64,000 nucleotides of DNA from Azospirillum sp. OGB3 (GTDB taxonomy: Bacteria; Pseudomonadota; Alphaproteobacteria; Azospirillales; Azospirillaceae), in assembly GCF_014192915.1 (NCBI RefSeq), contig NZ_JACHYN010000015.1, positions 1 through 64,000 on the forward strand, given 5' to 3'. This document shows, piece after piece, positions 42,977 to 51,118 of this stretch. The notes beneath the pieces are model-generated. The model worked only from the letters and a program-made list of their open reading frames with translations, was not told where the DNA came from and did not search any database. Position 1 is the stretch's first letter. Each line of letters opens with the position of its first letter. Both the position numbers and the translations under genes were made by a program.

Positions 42977-44170
42977 ATGAAGAATACTTCCGCCGCCACG
43001 ACCCCCGCCTTGGCCTGCGTGATGGGCGACATGGACATGGTGCGCCCTCTGGGGCTGGCCGGGCTGCGTTGCGCCGTGGTCACCCATCCCGGCGCCCCCG
43101 CCCTGCATTCCCGCTTCACCAGGGACGCCATCCTGTGGGACGACCCGGCGCGCAACCCGGACGGGCTGGTCGAGGTGATGATGGCCTTCGCCAAGGGCCA
43201 GCCCGAGAAGCCGGTCCTCTATTTCCAGGACGACACCCAGCTCCTGCTCGTCTCGCGCAACCGCGACCGTCTGGCCGAGGGCTTCCACTTCGCCATCGCC
43301 GACGCCGAGCTGGTCGAGGATCTGGTGGACAAGGGCCGCTTCCAGGCGCTGGCCGAGCGGCTGAACCTGCCCGTCCCGGCGACCCGGCGCCTTTATCCGA
43401 CCCGCGAGGCCGCACCCGACGTGGTGGACCTGCGCTTCCCCCTGATCGTCAAGCCGCTGACCCGCCGCCGGGTGTGGGACGAGGCGGACGGCTTCGCCAA
43501 GGCCATCCAGGTCGATTCCGCGGAGGAGCTGCGCGCCCTGTGGCCGCGGCTGGCGGCGGTCGGGCTGGACCTGCTGGTCCAGGAGATGATCCCCGGCCCG
43601 GAGACCCGGATCGAAAGCTACCACGTCTATGTCGACGAGGGCGGCGGCGTGGCCGGCGAGTTCACAGGCGCCAAGATCCGCACCTACCCGCTCGCCTACG
43701 GGCACAGCACCGCCCTGACCATCACCGACGCGCCGGACGTGGCGGCGCTCGGCCGCTCGCTGACCGAACGGCTGGGGCTGCGCGGCGTCGCCAAGTTCGA
43801 CTTCAAGCGCGCCCCGGACGGCTCGCTGCACCTGCTGGAGGTCAACCCGCGCTTCAACCTGTGGCACCATCTGGGGGCGGTGGCCGGAGTGAACCTGCCG
43901 GCGCTGGTCCACGCCGACCGGCTCGGCCTGCCGCGCCCGGCGGTGGGCAAGGCGCGGGCCGGGGCGCGCTGGTGCCACATCACCAAGGACCGGCTGGCCG
44001 CCAAGGACAGTGGCCTGTCGATGGCCGCGTGGCTGCCCTGGGTGCTCGGCTGCGAGGCCAAGGCCATCGCGCTCGACGACCCGATGCCCTTCCTGCACAA
44101 CCAGCTCGCCCGTTTCCTGCCGTCCCGTGCGCACCACGATGCGCCCGGCGGCGCGATGAAGGCCCAGTGA
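42977..44170 (+). CDS. ATP-grasp carboxylate-amine ligase (COG3919-like)
   Basis: 397 aa from ATG 42977, placed 9 nt after GGAGG; ATG 42968 abuts it. Features of the ATP-grasp fold: LVDKGRFQALAERLNLPVP (lid helix), FPLIVKPLTRRR (ATP Lys), LLVQEMIPGPET, GVAKFDFKR and LLEVNPRFNLWHH (metal-binding Glu and Asn). It would activate a carboxylate with ATP and join it to an amine. The specificity cannot be read. COG3919-type ligases are often beside FemAB-like and sugar genes in envelope loci. Confidence 0.8.
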   Translation: MKNTSAATTPALACVMGDMDMVRPLGLAGLRCAVVTHPGAPALHSRFTRDAILWDDPARNPDGLVEVMMAFAKGQPEKPVLYFQDDTQLLLVSRNRDRLAEGFHFAIADAELVEDLVDKGRFQALAERLNLPVPATRRLYPTREAAPDVVDLRFPLIVKPLTRRRVWDEADGFAKAIQVDSAEELRALWPRLAAVGLDLLVQEMIPGPETRIESYHVYVDEGGGVAGEFTGAKIRTYPLAYGHSTALTITDAPDVAALGRSLTERLGLRGVAKFDFKRAPDGSLHLLEVNPRFNLWHHLGAVAGVNLPALVHADRLGLPRPAVGKARAGARWCHITKDRLAAKDSGLSMAAWLPWVLGCEAKAIALDDPMPFLHNQLARFLPSRAHHDAPGGAMKAQ

Positions 44171-44183
44171 GGGTGCTGCCGCG

Positions 44184-45005
44184 ATGAGGATCGGCATCCT
44201 GTCGGACATCCACGCCAATCTTGAGGCGCTGGAAGCCACGCTGGCCGACATGGGCGGCGCGGGGGTGGAGCGCGTCGTCTGCCTGGGCGACGTGGTGGGC
44301 TACAACACCGACCCGTCGCCCTGCATCAGGCTGCTGCGCGAGGCCGGGGCGGTCTGCGTCGCCGGCAACCACGACCGCGCGGTGACCCGCCAGATCCCCA
44401 CCGACGGTTTCAGCGTCCGCGCCATCCGGGCCATCGCCTGGACGCGCAAGCGCCTGCCGCCGGAGGACGTCGCGTGGCTGTCCGCCCTGCCGCTGAAGAC
44501 CAATGTCGGCGACCAGCTCGTCGCCGTTCACGGGGCGCTTCATGTGGACCGGGGCTGCGAGCTGGTTCGGCTGAACAGCGAGGACCGGATGCGGCGCACG
44601 GCGCAGGCCCTGCTCGCCCACCCCTCCGGCGCCCGCGTCTGCGCCTATGGGCACACGCACCGGCTCGGCATCCACGAATACCGCAACGGCGAGCTGTGGG
44701 AACACGATCCCGACAGCGAGGTCGCCCTGCGCGGCGGTTCCTGCTACCTGCTCAACCCCGGTACGGTGGGGGAACCGCGCAGCGAGGAACGGCGGGCGAC
44801 CTGGATGCTGTTCGACACCGGCCGACGGACGGTGAGCGTGCGGCGAGTCGCCTACGACGACCGCGCGGCTTTCGAGAAAACGCGCCGGGCGGGGATTGAG
44901 CCGCGGCGCCTGCTCGCCATCCCGGCACCGGTGCGCGCCGCCCTCCAGGGGGGGCTGCGGCGGATGGGGATCTACGAGATGGTGCGGCGGGTCATCAACT
45001 CGTGA
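44184..45005 (+). CDS. Calcineurin-like metallophosphoesterase
   Basis: 273 aa. All five metallophosphoesterase blocks are visible: GILSDIHANLEAL, CLGDVVGYNTDP, VCVAGNHDRAV, LVAVHGALH, and CAYGHTHRLGI. The family hydrolyses phosphate mono- or diesters with two metal ions. It is cytoplasmic, with no signal. Starts 13 nt after the ATP-grasp stop, clearly one operon. Possible roles are removing a phosphate from the ligase product or controlling a signalling nucleotide. Confidence 0.85.
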   Translation: MRIGILSDIHANLEALEATLADMGGAGVERVVCLGDVVGYNTDPSPCIRLLREAGAVCVAGNHDRAVTRQIPTDGFSVRAIRAIAWTRKRLPPEDVAWLSALPLKTNVGDQLVAVHGALHVDRGCELVRLNSEDRMRRTAQALLAHPSGARVCAYGHTHRLGIHEYRNGELWEHDPDSEVALRGGSCYLLNPGTVGEPRSEERRATWMLFDTGRRTVSVRRVAYDDRAAFEKTRRAGIEPRRLLAIPAPVRAALQGGLRRMGIYEMVRRVINS

Positions 45006-45354
45006 CCCGTTTCCTCGCCGGCTCGGATCACTGAACCGTCGCCAGCATCAGCAGCGACGCGCCGAGCGGCAACAGGGCGAGCAGCAGCTTGAGCATGGGT
45101 CCGGCCATCGGGGTCTCGTAAGGGGGGCTTCCAACGCGCGCGACTGTAGCCGGACGGGCGGCGATTTTCTGTGACAAATCCCACAACCCAGCCATCCCTT
45201 CCCGCTTCCTGAAAAATTTTCCTTTTGATCCAATCTCTCGGAAAATCCGTATCAACTCTTTGGTGCTATCGTCGGTTCCGCCGCAGGGCAGGCTTTCGGC
45301 GACCGGCGGCATCCAACGAGTCTTCGACGACACGGACCGGCGGGAGTGTGGACA
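45006..45354. other. Intergenic region before the chemoreceptor
   Basis: About 350 bp. Apart from the tentative small peptide on the minus strand, only the upstream region of the chemoreceptor gene is present. 45185-45260 is AT-rich and suits a promoter; no boxes assigned. Confidence 0.35.
45028..45108 (-). CDS. Possible 26-aa membrane peptide
   Basis: Minus-strand ATG 45108 begins a 26-residue frame that is a single hydrophobic helix (LKLLLALLPLGASLLMLATV). It resembles small membrane peptides but has no convincing ribosome site and may be chance. The frame extends upstream without an obvious better start. Confidence 0.25.
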   Translation of the reverse strand: MAGPMLKLLLALLPLGASLLMLATVQ

Positions 45355-47058
45355 ATGAATTGGTTCCGAAACGCCAAGGTCGGCCTTCGGCTGATGCTGA
45401 GCTTCTCCAGCATCCTGGTGCTGATGGTCGCGCTGGCGGCCATCGCCATCTACAAGGTCAACAGCATCAACAACAGCCTTTCCACCATCAACGACGTCAA
45501 CAACGTCAAGCAGCGCTACGCCATCAACTTCCGCGGCAGCGTGCATGACCGGGCGATCAGCCTGCGCGACGTCACGCTCCTGTCCGACGCCGCGGCGCTG
45601 AAGGCCGAACTCGCCACCATCGACCGTCTGGCCGCCGACTACGCGCGCTCGGCCGAACAGATGGACCGCATGTTCGCCGCCGGCACCCACATCACCCCCC
45701 GCGAACGGGAAATCCTCGCCTCCATCAAGGAGACCGAGGCCAAGACCCTGCCGCTGGCCCGCGGCGTCATCGAGGCGCGCCAGGCCGGCGACGCCGCCCG
45801 CGCCGTCAAGATCCTGGTCGAGCAGGCCCGCCCCGGCTTCACCGAGTGGCTGGCCCGCATCAACGCCTTCATCGACCTCCAAGAGGCCGAGAGCCAGGCG
45901 GTGGCCAAGCACGCCCGGACGGTGTCCGAGAGCTTCCAGGTGCTGATGATCTCGCTGTGCGCGGTGACCGTTCTGCTCGGCGCCGGGCTCGCCTGGTGGT
46001 CGATCCTGACGGTGCGGCCGCTGCGCCGCCTGACCGACACGACGCTGAAGCTGGCCGAGGGCGACCTGAGCATCGCGGTGCCGCAGGCGACCAGCCGCGA
46101 CGAGGTCGGCGAGATCATCCGCGCCGTGCAGGTCTTCAAGGACAACATGGTCCGCGCCCGCCGCATGGAGTCGGAGAAGGAGGAGACGGAACGCCGCGCC
46201 GAAGCGGAGAAGCGCGAGGCGATGAACGGGCTGGCCGACCAGTTCGAGCGCAGCGTCGGCTCCATTGTCGAGCTGGTGTCCCACGCCGCCGCCGAGTTGG
46301 AGGGCGCCGCCCAGACTCTGAACGCCACCATGGAGCGCGCCAACGATCAGGCCGGCACCGTCGCCACTGCGGCGACCCAGGCGACGGCCAACGTGGAGTC
46401 GGTGGCGGCGGCCTGCGGCCAGCTCGCCGGGTCGGTCAGCAGCATCGGCCAGCAGGTCCGCCAGTCCGCCGACATCGCCAACCGCGCCGTGCGCAACGCC
46501 GAGGACACCCAGGCGACCGCGGAAGGTCTGGTCAGCACGTCGCAGAAAATCGGGGAGGTGGTGCAGCTCATCAACTCGATCGCCCAGCAGACCAACCTGC
46601 TGGCGCTGAACGCGACCATCGAGGCGGCGCGCGCCGGCGAGGCCGGCAAGGGCTTCGCCGTGGTGGCGAGCGAGGTGAAGAATCTCGCCAACCAGACCGC
46701 CAAGGCGACCGAGGACATCACCGCCCAGATCGCCGGTGTCCAGGACGTGACCCTGCGCACGGTTCAGTCGATCCGCGAGATCGCCCAGGTCATCGGGGAA
46801 AGCAGCCAGATCGCCGACGACATCGCCCAGGCGGTGGAACAGCAGGGCATCGCCACCCAGGAGATCGCCCGCAACGTCCAGCAGGCCTCGGCGGGCACCG
46901 CGGAGGTGTCGGGCGCCATCGTGCAGGTCAGCGGCGCCGCCTCGCAGGGCGGGACCGCGGCCGGCCGGGTGCTGGGCAGCGCGCAGGAACTGAGCCGTTC
47001 CGCCGCGCGCCTGCGGACGGAGGTCAGCGGCTTCCTGGCGAAGGTCCGCGCGGCGTAA
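45355..47058 (+). CDS. Methyl-accepting chemotaxis protein with four-helix-bundle sensor
   Basis: 567 aa from ATG 45355, with GGGAG 9 nt upstream. TM1 about 10-32, a 4HB_MCP-type periplasmic helical sensor about 35-195 (NNVKQRYAINFRGSVHDRAI), TM2 about 198-222, HAMP about 222-275 (VRPLRRLTDTTLKLAEGD), and a methyl-accepting domain about 300-567 with the signalling tip IAQQTNLLALNATIEAARAGEAGKGF (shown in part). It detects an extracellular small molecule and signals to CheA/CheW. No CheB/R tether at the C-terminus (ends LAKVRAA). No che genes nearby. Confidence 0.9.
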   Translation: MNWFRNAKVGLRLMLSFSSILVLMVALAAIAIYKVNSINNSLSTINDVNNVKQRYAINFRGSVHDRAISLRDVTLLSDAAALKAELATIDRLAADYARSAEQMDRMFAAGTHITPREREILASIKETEAKTLPLARGVIEARQAGDAARAVKILVEQARPGFTEWLARINAFIDLQEAESQAVAKHARTVSESFQVLMISLCAVTVLLGAGLAWWSILTVRPLRRLTDTTLKLAEGDLSIAVPQATSRDEVGEIIRAVQVFKDNMVRARRMESEKEETERRAEAEKREAMNGLADQFERSVGSIVELVSHAAAELEGAAQTLNATMERANDQAGTVATAATQATANVESVAAACGQLAGSVSSIGQQVRQSADIANRAVRNAEDTQATAEGLVSTSQKIGEVVQLINSIAQQTNLLALNATIEAARAGEAGKGFAVVASEVKNLANQTAKATEDITAQIAGVQDVTLRTVQSIREIAQVIGESSQIADDIAQAVEQQGIATQEIARNVQQASAGTAEVSGAIVQVSGAASQGGTAAGRVLGSAQELSRSAARLRTEVSGFLAKVRAA

Positions 47059-47071
47059 GGAGGCGAATATT

Positions 47072-47271
47072 CCCTCTCCCGCCCCGGGAGAGGGTGCCCG
47101 CGGCAGCGGGCTCTCGCGCTGGCTCGAAGCCAGCGCTGACGCGGCAGGCGGACCTTCGGTCCGCCGAGAGCGGGTGAGGGTCGTCCGAGGATCAAGCCCT
47201 GATCCTTGCCTATACCCTCACGCTTCCCGCGCGTTGCGCGGGTCCCTTCCCTCTCCCGGGGCGGGAGAGGG
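47072..47271. repeat. 200-bp element with perfect 23-bp terminal inverted repeats
   Basis: The left end (47072-47094) and right end (47249-47271) are exact reverse complements over 23 bp. Each end is also an internal palindrome (CCCTCTCCC...GGGAGAGGG). The interior has further stems: CGCTGGCTCGAAGCCAGCG-like, GGCGGACCTTCGGTCCGCC, and CCCGCGCGTTGCGCGGG. No target duplication is clear. The form matches a MITE or repetitive palindromic unit sitting between converging genes, where it can also end transcription. Confidence 0.7.
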
Positions 47272-47299
47272 AGCAGGATGCGATGGTCGTGTCAGGACC

Positions 47300-47476
47300 T
47301 CACGCCGGATAGCGGTCCTTGTACTTCACGATGACGTACAGCGCGTGGATCATGCCCGGGATGTAGCCGAGCAAGGTCAGCAGCACGTTGATCCAGAACT
47401 GGGCGCCAAACCCCACCTGGAGGAAGACGCCGACGGGCGGCAGCAGAAGCGCCAGGATGATGCGTATGATGTCCAT
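47300..47476 (-). CDS. Pmp3/YqaE-family small membrane protein
   Basis: 58 aa from ATG 47476, with GGGAG upstream. Two membrane helices with the family motif IIRIILALLLPPVGVFLQVG and then LLTLLGYIPGMIHALYVI. Proteins of this type respond to salt and membrane stress. A 70-aa form starting at 47512 is less likely. Confidence 0.87.
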   Translation of the reverse strand: MDIIRIILALLLPPVGVFLQVGFGAQFWINVLLTLLGYIPGMIHALYVIVKYKDRYPA

Positions 47477-47529
47477 GCCGCGATAACGCTCCCGCCCCGC
47501 CCCCGGTTCCATGCGTCCTTCCGCGATCC

Positions 47530-50322
47530 TCAGCCCAGCAGGCCGATCTGGTCGAAGGGCAGGTGGTCGAACCCGTGCTGGTACACCGCCGAGCCCGCCG
47601 CCGGCGCGAAGTTGTCGTGCGCGGCGTCGGTGAATTGCGGGTCGAAGGTGAAGGACCCCTTGTCATAGCCGGCGGCCTGCCACTGCGCCAGCGTGCCGGT
47701 GGCGCCGTTCGCCATCACCTGCGGCCAGGCTTGGAACAGCGCCTCGTTGGGGTCGAGGGCGGCGTAGAAGTTGCCGGTGAAGGTCCCCGCCGTCTTCGGC
47801 CCGTCGAGGGCCACCGCCCGGCCGTCGCCGGCGTCCACGATGTTCTGGGTGATGGTGTTGTTCGCCATCGGTGTGCCCTTCCAGCCGCCCCAGCCGACGC
47901 TCTGCTGCAGGCCGATCTGGGTACCCAGATTGTCGGCCAGGATGTTGTCGGTGACCGTGTTGTTCCAGCCGCCGTGCAGGAAGATACCGCCGACGTTGTC
48001 GTGGACGACGTTGCCCTTCACCGTGGTGCCGCTGGTCCAGTCGTCCAGATAGATGCCCCAGCTCACCAGCTTCGTCGGGTCGAGGAAGGTGGGGGAGACC
48101 TTGCCGTCCCAGGTCACGTTGCCGAAGGCGGTGGTGCCCGACACCTCGTTGTAGGCCACCGTGTGCCCGGCCAGATCCTGCTGGCGGTTGATCAGGTAGA
48201 TGCCGCCGCCGTCGCTGGTCTCCTGGTTGGCGCCGACGATCTTGTTGTGGGTGATGGTCGCCCGGTAGGTGGCGTCGCCCGAGGCCTGGACGGAGCCGAC
48301 CGCGATGGCCTTGCCCGGCGTGTCCTCGATCTGGTTGTGGGTGATGGAGACGTCGTTGCTGCCGTTGACCCACAGCGCGTCGCCGCCGTGGTCGACGGCG
48401 CTGGCGTGCTGGATCAGGTTGTCCGACACCTTGGTGAAGTTGGACCCCGCCTTGACGTAGACGGCTTCGCGCCCGGTCTCGGCGAAATGGTTGCCGGTGA
48501 CGGTGCTGTTGGCGCTGCCCTCCACCGTGATGCCGTAGCCGGTGTTGGTGACGGTGTTGTTCTTGAAGGTCAGGCCGGCGGCGTTGTTGGCGTAGACCGC
48601 GTGGCCGTCCGGCGCGCCGTCGGTCAGGGTCAGCCCCTCGATCGTCACGTTCTTCGCACCACCCAGCCCGATCAGCACGGGAAGCTGCGCCGCGACGACC
48701 TTGTGCCCGGCGACCGCCCCGCCCTCCGGCTTGAACAGCACCTGATTGGAGGCCTTGTCGAAGAACCACTCCCGCGGGGCGTCGAGCTGGTCCTTGCCGT
48801 TGAACAGGTAGAAGCGGCTGCCGGCGCCGAGCGCGTCGTAGGTGCTCTGGGCCAGCGTGATGGTGTTGCTGCCGTAGTCGATGCTCTTCACCGGCACGGT
48901 CATGTTGTCGTAGCCGTGCTGGGTGAAGACGCTGACCATCAGCCCGTCCGTGCTCGAATAGGTCGGGATCGCCCCCGCCTTGAAGCCGAACTGGGTGTAG
49001 GCGTTGGCCCCGGCCTTGGTGGCGATCAACCAGCCGCCGTCGATCGGGTGGCTGGGGTCGGCGTTGGGCGTGCGGGCCACGGTCTGGCGGTCGCCGTCCA
49101 TCGACAGGTCGAGCACCCCCTTCGACCCGCCGGGAAGCTGCGCGCTGTAGAGGCCGTTGCCGCGCGACACCCAGTTGTCGACCAGCGAGCCGCCATGGAA
49201 GACCGGCTTCTCGCTGCCGTAGGCGGCGAAGCGGACCCCGCTGTCCTGGCCGTCCAGCCAGAGCATGTCCTTCATGGTGTAGTCGCCGCCGCGGACGTAG
49301 GTCACGTCGATGTTCGGGTCGGCGCGCATGGCGTCGCGGGCGGCGGTCAGCGTGGCCTTCGGCCCGTCGGTGCCGTTCGCGTTGGGAGCGGCCAGCTTGC
49401 CCGACCACTTGTCGTTGCCGTTGGTCGCCACGAAGAAAGCCGGCCCGGTCGGGGCGGGGGACGGCGTGGGAGTGGGGTTCGGAGCCGGGGTCGGCGTGGA
49501 CCCGCCGGTGGCGAAGAAGCTCTTGTCGGCGTCCACCACCAGCGTGCCGTTCCACCACAGTCCGGACTGGCCCTTGACCACGTCCTTCCCGTCCAGGGCA
49601 CCCTTGTCGTAGGTGACGATGCTGTCGGTGGCGGCGACGGACTTGCCGTTGATGGTGACCTTGTTGACGATCAGCGAGCGGTCCTGGCCGTTCACCACGG
49701 CGTCGTTGTCATACTGGATCTGCACCTTGTGTGCTTGGTCGGGCGCCACGTTGGCGGTGAAGCTGTAGTCCTTTGCCGCGGTGCCGACCGTGCCCTCCCC
49801 CACCTTCTTGCCGTCGACCAGCAGGTTGAAATGCGCGTTGGTGCCGCCCGCCGCGATGCCCTGCGCGTTCACCACGAAAGTGGAGGAGGTCCCGGCGACC
49901 GGCGCCGCCGGTGCGGGGAAGTCGGAAGCCGGGGTGTCCACCACCAGCGTGCCGTTCCACCACATCCCGGACTGGCCCTTGACCACGTCCTTCCCGTCGA
50001 GCGCGCCCTTGTCGTAGGTGACGTTGGCGTCGGTCGGCTTGTGGGTCTTGCCGTTGATGGTGACCCCGCTGACGATCAGCGAGCGGTCCTGGCCGTTCAC
50101 CATGGCGTCGTTGTCGTATTGGATCTGCACCTTGTGCGCCTGCGCCGCGGTAACCGGCACCGTGAAGCTGTAGGCGGTCGGGCTGCTGGCGTTGACGGTT
50201 GCCTGGCCCACCTCGACGCCGTCGATCAACAGGCGGAAATGCGGCCAGATGCCTCCGGCGGACTGCCCATAGGCGTTCACGACAATCTTGGCGTCGGTCT
50301 TGCCCGTGGTGGTCGAAGCCAT
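47530..50322 (-). CDS. Beta-helix protein with two xylan-binding-like modules (paralogue)
   Basis: 930 aa from ATG 50322. Two N-terminal modules (about 8-125 and 135-255) carry AHKVQIQYDND, VNGQDRSL, VTYDKGALDGKDVVKGQSG and WWNGTLVVD. The linker TPTPAPNPTPTPSPAPT leads to a right-handed beta-helix of ~640 aa with Asn-rich turns (NNTVTNTGYGITVEG, VTGNHFAET). It is the same design as the 1048-aa protein at 21745-24891 with one module fewer, and the same GNDKWSGKLAAPNANGTDGP bridge into the helix. There is no signal peptide. A polysaccharide lyase, epimerase or binding role outside the cell is inferred; catalytic residues are not evident. Confidence 0.8.
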   Translation of the reverse strand: MASTTTGKTDAKIVVNAYGQSAGGIWPHFRLLIDGVEVGQATVNASSPTAYSFTVPVTAAQAHKVQIQYDNDAMVNGQDRSLIVSGVTINGKTHKPTDANVTYDKGALDGKDVVKGQSGMWWNGTLVVDTPASDFPAPAAPVAGTSSTFVVNAQGIAAGGTNAHFNLLVDGKKVGEGTVGTAAKDYSFTANVAPDQAHKVQIQYDNDAVVNGQDRSLIVNKVTINGKSVAATDSIVTYDKGALDGKDVVKGQSGLWWNGTLVVDADKSFFATGGSTPTPAPNPTPTPSPAPTGPAFFVATNGNDKWSGKLAAPNANGTDGPKATLTAARDAMRADPNIDVTYVRGGDYTMKDMLWLDGQDSGVRFAAYGSEKPVFHGGSLVDNWVSRGNGLYSAQLPGGSKGVLDLSMDGDRQTVARTPNADPSHPIDGGWLIATKAGANAYTQFGFKAGAIPTYSSTDGLMVSVFTQHGYDNMTVPVKSIDYGSNTITLAQSTYDALGAGSRFYLFNGKDQLDAPREWFFDKASNQVLFKPEGGAVAGHKVVAAQLPVLIGLGGAKNVTIEGLTLTDGAPDGHAVYANNAAGLTFKNNTVTNTGYGITVEGSANSTVTGNHFAETGREAVYVKAGSNFTKVSDNLIQHASAVDHGGDALWVNGSNDVSITHNQIEDTPGKAIAVGSVQASGDATYRATITHNKIVGANQETSDGGGIYLINRQQDLAGHTVAYNEVSGTTAFGNVTWDGKVSPTFLDPTKLVSWGIYLDDWTSGTTVKGNVVHDNVGGIFLHGGWNNTVTDNILADNLGTQIGLQQSVGWGGWKGTPMANNTITQNIVDAGDGRAVALDGPKTAGTFTGNFYAALDPNEALFQAWPQVMANGATGTLAQWQAAGYDKGSFTFDPQFTDAAHDNFAPAAGSAVYQHGFDHLPFDQIGLLG

Positions 50323-50558
50323 TGGATGGTTCCCTCGCTCTTATGCTCAACGGCCGCGAGCATGGCGGGGCCGGCCGGACATTTGTGCGCCATTTTGATA
50401 ACAGGCGAGGGCCACCGGGTCCGTGCTTGTATCCGCCACCGCCTATGACGGGAGAGGCGGTTGAACGGGAGTGATACGCACCAAAGCGCAGGCTCCCCCG
50501 GATTAAAGCGAAGCCTTACGTGTTGATGGCTTATACGGAACCAAGAGGCAGAGACCCC

Positions 50559-51032
50559 ATGAAGAAGATCGCTGTTACCGCCTTCGTCGCACTGTCGCTG
50601 GCCGCCTGCCAGAGCGGCGGCAGCGGCATCGGGACCAAGCAGACGGTCGGCGCGCTCGGCGGCGCGGCGGCCGGCGGCGTGATCGGTTCGCAGTTCGGCG
50701 GCGGCACCGGCAAGCTCATCACCACCGGTGTGGGCACGCTGCTCGGCGCCTATCTGGGCAGCGAGCTCGGCCAGTCGCTCGACCGTGCGGACGAAGGCTA
50801 TGCCCAGCGCGCCGCCACCCAGGCCTATGCGGCGCCGATGGGCTCGACCATCCAGTGGAACAACCCGGAGTCGGGCAACCGCGGCACCATCACCCCGATC
50901 CGCGACGGCCGCGACAACTCCGGCAACTATTGCCGCGAGTACCAGCAGACCGTCTATGTCGGCGGCAAGGCCGAGCGGGCCAACGGCACCGCCTGCCAGC
51001 AGCCGGACGGCAGCTGGCGCATCGTGTCCTAA
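50559..51032 (+). CDS. Glycine-zipper 17-kDa surface-antigen-like lipoprotein
   Basis: 157 aa. A lipoprotein signal with lipobox LAAC (Cys at about 18) is followed by a glycine-zipper membrane segment (GGAAAGGVIGSQFGGGTGKL and LLGAYLGSELG) and a soluble C-terminal domain with the closing QPDGSWRIV typical of the 17 kDa antigen (Rick_17kDa/RT0821) family. Outer membrane; structural or stress role. Ribosome site AGAGGCAGAG upstream. Confidence 0.85.
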   Translation: MKKIAVTAFVALSLAACQSGGSGIGTKQTVGALGGAAAGGVIGSQFGGGTGKLITTGVGTLLGAYLGSELGQSLDRADEGYAQRAATQAYAAPMGSTIQWNNPESGNRGTITPIRDGRDNSGNYCREYQQTVYVGGKAERANGTACQQPDGSWRIVS

Positions 51033-51055
51033 CATCCGGCGCGCCCCCTGCCCTG

Positions 51056-51085
51056 GCCGACCCCTCCGCAAGCTGCGGGGTCGGC
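51056..51085. terminator. Hairpin between converging genes
   Basis: GCCGACCCC (51056-51064) pairs perfectly with GGGGTCGGC (51077-51085) around a 12-nt loop. It lies 24 nt after the surface-antigen stop and just before the converging methyltransferase stop. No U-run. Confidence 0.55.
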
Positions 51086-51118
51086 GGCCGGGGCGGGAGC
51101 CCCATCACAACGCCGGGG

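Noticed and set aside
44896..45174. Small plus-strand frame of 92 aa after the phosphoesterase
   Set aside because: Overlaps the end of the phosphoesterase gene, no ribosome site, Arg-rich shadow.
47072..47271. Considered as a CRISPR array because of repeated short blocks
   Set aside because: Only two inverted copies, no regular spacing, no cas genes.
47563..50448. 961-aa plus-strand frame opposite the second beta-helix gene
   Set aside because: Same type of antisense shadow as at 21415-24906; composition is a mirror of the real protein.
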